This document shows positions 38,801 to 39,522 of a stretch of DNA of 39,522 nucleotides, piece by piece; position 1 is the first letter of the stretch, and each line of letters begins with the position of its first letter. A program made the position numbers and the translations under genes. The stretch is taken from contig JBBDYH010000036.1 in NCBI GenBank assembly GCA_040901795.1, positions 1 to 39,522 of the forward strand, given 5' to 3'. The notes under the pieces were generated by a model. The model was not told the DNA's origin. It made no database searches and worked only from the letters and a program-made list of their open reading frames with translations. This DNA comes from JBBDYH01 sp040901795. GTDB taxonomy: Bacteria > Planctomycetota > Planctomycetia > Pirellulales > JALHPA01.

Positions 38801-39522
38801 CGGCACCGTCGGGCGAGTCTCGCTTCGCGCAACGGCCGTCGCGCGGGATTCAACTGGCTGCGTGGCCGGCTCGGCCGCGGCCTGTTGTTCGGGTGCACTA
38901 ATCTGCTCGCTCGGCTGCGCAGGCGTCTGTGTCGTCGAACGGCTGAGCCGCGATTCCTCTTCCGCGCGCTTCGGCGCGGCGAACTCGTTGCGTTTCATCT
39001 GCAACTCCGTCGGCTCGACCGTAGGCTGCGTTTCGGGCAGCGGTTGCGGCCGGGGCTGTTCGATCTGCGGCTCGGTGGGCGCCGTCCGCGATAGCTCGAT
39101 TGGCCGGTCCTCAGGCGTTTCGGTTTCGACGGGCCGTTCGTGGGCCTCGCGTGGGGCGCGCTCGTCGGGCGCGCGGACATGGTATTCGTATTGCACCAGC
39201 ACGGGCGGCGTATCGTGCCGCGCCGTTTCGCGGTTGTCTTGCAACAGGCTCAAATACTGCCAGCTCAGCAGGATGGCCACCAGCGCATGGACAAGCAGGC
39301 TTGCCATCGCGCCAAGCTGAAAGCGGTGACCGATTTTGCCGCGAAACCTCCAGGCCAGCGCCATGAGCAGTGCGACGCTGAAAACAAGGGTCGCCAGCCG
39401 CAGCCAGCCATTGCTCCAGTTGAGCTCGTGCGTAAACTCGCTGGTGCCAATGATCACGCCGGCCGAGAGCGCGCAGAGCACCACCAGCAAGGCGTTGATC
39501 GGCCAAAGCTGTTCGTCGAACG
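35822..39522 (-). CDS. Prenyltransferase/squalene-oxidase-repeat protein, membrane-anchored, 5'-truncated by the window
   Basis: More than 1,230 residues are visible, and the frame stays open to the window edge, so the start lies outside. The first 100 residues hold three transmembrane helices (INALLVVLCALSAGVIIG; LRLATLVFSVALLMALAW; AMASLLVHALVAILLSWQYL). A low-complexity region of about 770 residues follows, rich in Ala, Thr, Ser, Pro and Gln. The C-terminal 350 residues form an alpha/alpha toroid of the prenyltransferase and squalene oxidase repeat type, with GLEYLARSQQEDGSWSFQKF, GLHFLLRRQKETGDLYE, ALDFIEASQDRQYGGWRYKP and YYWYYATQVMFHMGDKYWEQ. Such planctomycete proteins are common, and no enzyme activity has been shown from sequence. 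The toroid probably faces the periplasm at the end of a long tether. Confidence 0.88.
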   Translation of the reverse strand, partial: FDEQLWPINALLVVLCALSAGVIIGTSEFTHELNWSNGWLRLATLVFSVALLMALAWRFRGKIGHRFQLGAMASLLVHALVAILLSWQYLSLLQDNRETARHDTPPVLVQYEYHVRAPDERAPREAHERPVETETPEDRPIELSRTAPTEPQIEQPRPQPLPETQPTVEPTELQMKRNEFAAPKRAEEESRLSRSTTQTPAQPSEQISAPEQQAAAEPATQPVESRATAVARSETRPTVPSSTAETPTTVQVTRAAAQPARRMVEVTNQPTPSEAASATRAIAQATATPAPAVDAPTGVTASAASPASSALTGPAQTEMERTASAAPPRATPTLTAAPAPSVPSVTQTATPRRETASAPSLAAAAQPADSPPRAATTALSPASPVNLQSPALAAVSSAQDAPALQQPAATSISRSTTGTTGVGESPNFDRGLAGPASEVTVASAASQRAASSLDTGPAPAASAPSPVRRSRAQATIDSTTALAQDTAPADYRGGPTVTELEATSSAALSRSASTAPSASIAAAAGNLPADTGAPQVVSRGGLSRSDGGGQPTVAAVANVGQPTRSAATGQSIAATASNVVAPAPVAPASDGDVSTGAPSLAQDDTGRRAIPTATVGTSPAQVGTATIAGTETAVASAARVSVPTTGGGPSAANASSAAPSRSTTSAFAADDTVQLAASPQSANPNDGTPLETSVTGIQRSSVGLPGSTSLAAVGGSLFDTPAAGPASAGSVADRPAAQAPGVDGPQLNRGAPLARSSTTAIPAAAGEALEVPELASDAPAAARTTAGDEQPGPSTGPSELARRSSRGVPVQVASIAGPGGLAVELSAVVGSRKMAAQRESDLIHNTETRFLGREITGAVPAPSFIREAAKAFERRGRDNGAGEGQQGTKTEEAIERGLEYLARSQQEDGSWSFQKFAGATADDAGSIHSDTAATGLALMAFLGGGYDHFEDKHRDTVRRGLHFLLRRQKETGDLYEAQDAVSHGSAWLYSHAIASIALCEALGMTGDAELRGPAQRALDFIEASQDRQYGGWRYKPGDGSDTSVAGWQLMALKSGELAGLRIKPETYEAVRKWLDRAQDGSRYLYNPTQPNTQYPTDQRRPTMTSVGLLMRLYLGWDRTRPEFQQGADHISDYPAAYGTSSDPKRDTYYWYYATQVMFHMGDKYWEQWRTTLHPLLVNGQVMQGPLAGSWHPNGNIPDRWGPHGGRIYVTTLNLLSLEVRYRHLPIYEETGK

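Noticed and set aside
36548..39366. Long plus-strand ORFs opposite the prenyltransferase-repeat gene
   Set aside because: They are shadows produced by the GC-rich Ala/Ser/Thr-rich coding strand and resemble no protein.

Overview
The window looks like a chromosomal segment of a planctomycete, probably of the Pirellulales type. The reasons are family content and texture rather than any marker-gene search. It holds two DUF1559 pseudopilin-like proteins, two or three DUF1080-type secreted proteins, an ECF sigma factor overlapping a Ser/Thr kinase, an FG-GAP protein, a secreted transglutaminase, and a very long membrane-anchored prenyltransferase-repeat protein. GC content is high, and many intergenic gaps carry short palindromic repeats.

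Layout. 1-3.1 kb: the end of a MacB-like ABC permease, a Uma2-family nuclease between two copies of a 30-bp palindromic repeat, and a TolC-family outer membrane protein. 3.6-9.6 kb: glycolate oxidase glcD-glcE-glcF followed by the soluble transhydrogenase sthA, a unit for glycolate oxidation and NAD(P)H balance. 9.6-15.5 kb: a fused cobA-hemD, a TPR protein, rpsT, pyrK and an RsuA/RluB-type pseudouridine synthase. 15.7-20.1 kb: secreted hydrolases (two DUF1080 proteins, a Tat-type dienelactone hydrolase, a feruloyl-esterase-like protein). 20.6-25.5 kb: an ECF sigma factor, a kinase with an anti-sigma-like zinc finger, a LamG-like secreted protein, a two-domain Ser-rich exported protein and a pseudopilin. 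25.5-28.3 kb: gene-poor DNA with a hipA fragment, a second DUF1559 gene, and a near-consensus promoter facing no obvious gene. 28.3-39.5 kb: a membrane protein, FG-GAP protein, transglutaminase, small conserved proteins, a TPR lipoprotein, a winged-helix protein with PilT, and the 5'-truncated prenyltransferase-repeat giant.

Two signals stand out. First, at least five sequence-unrelated palindromic families are built alike: terminal inverted repeats carrying GTAG (or GGAG) close two hairpins. That is the layout of REP/BIME elements mobilised by RAYT transposases. One copy lies in frame inside glcE, several sit on stop codons, and one is interrupted by an 86-bp MITE-like insertion with 15-bp terminal repeats and a 5-bp target duplication. 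Second, the sigma/kinase locus looks like a self-contained regulatory system. The same bipartite motif, with identical 14-bp spacing, precedes both the sigma gene and the Ser-rich gene. The kinase's extracytoplasmic tail and the Ser-rich protein's linker share a Ser/Thr-rich motif written with different codons.

All functional calls rest on motif recognition by eye; no database search was run.
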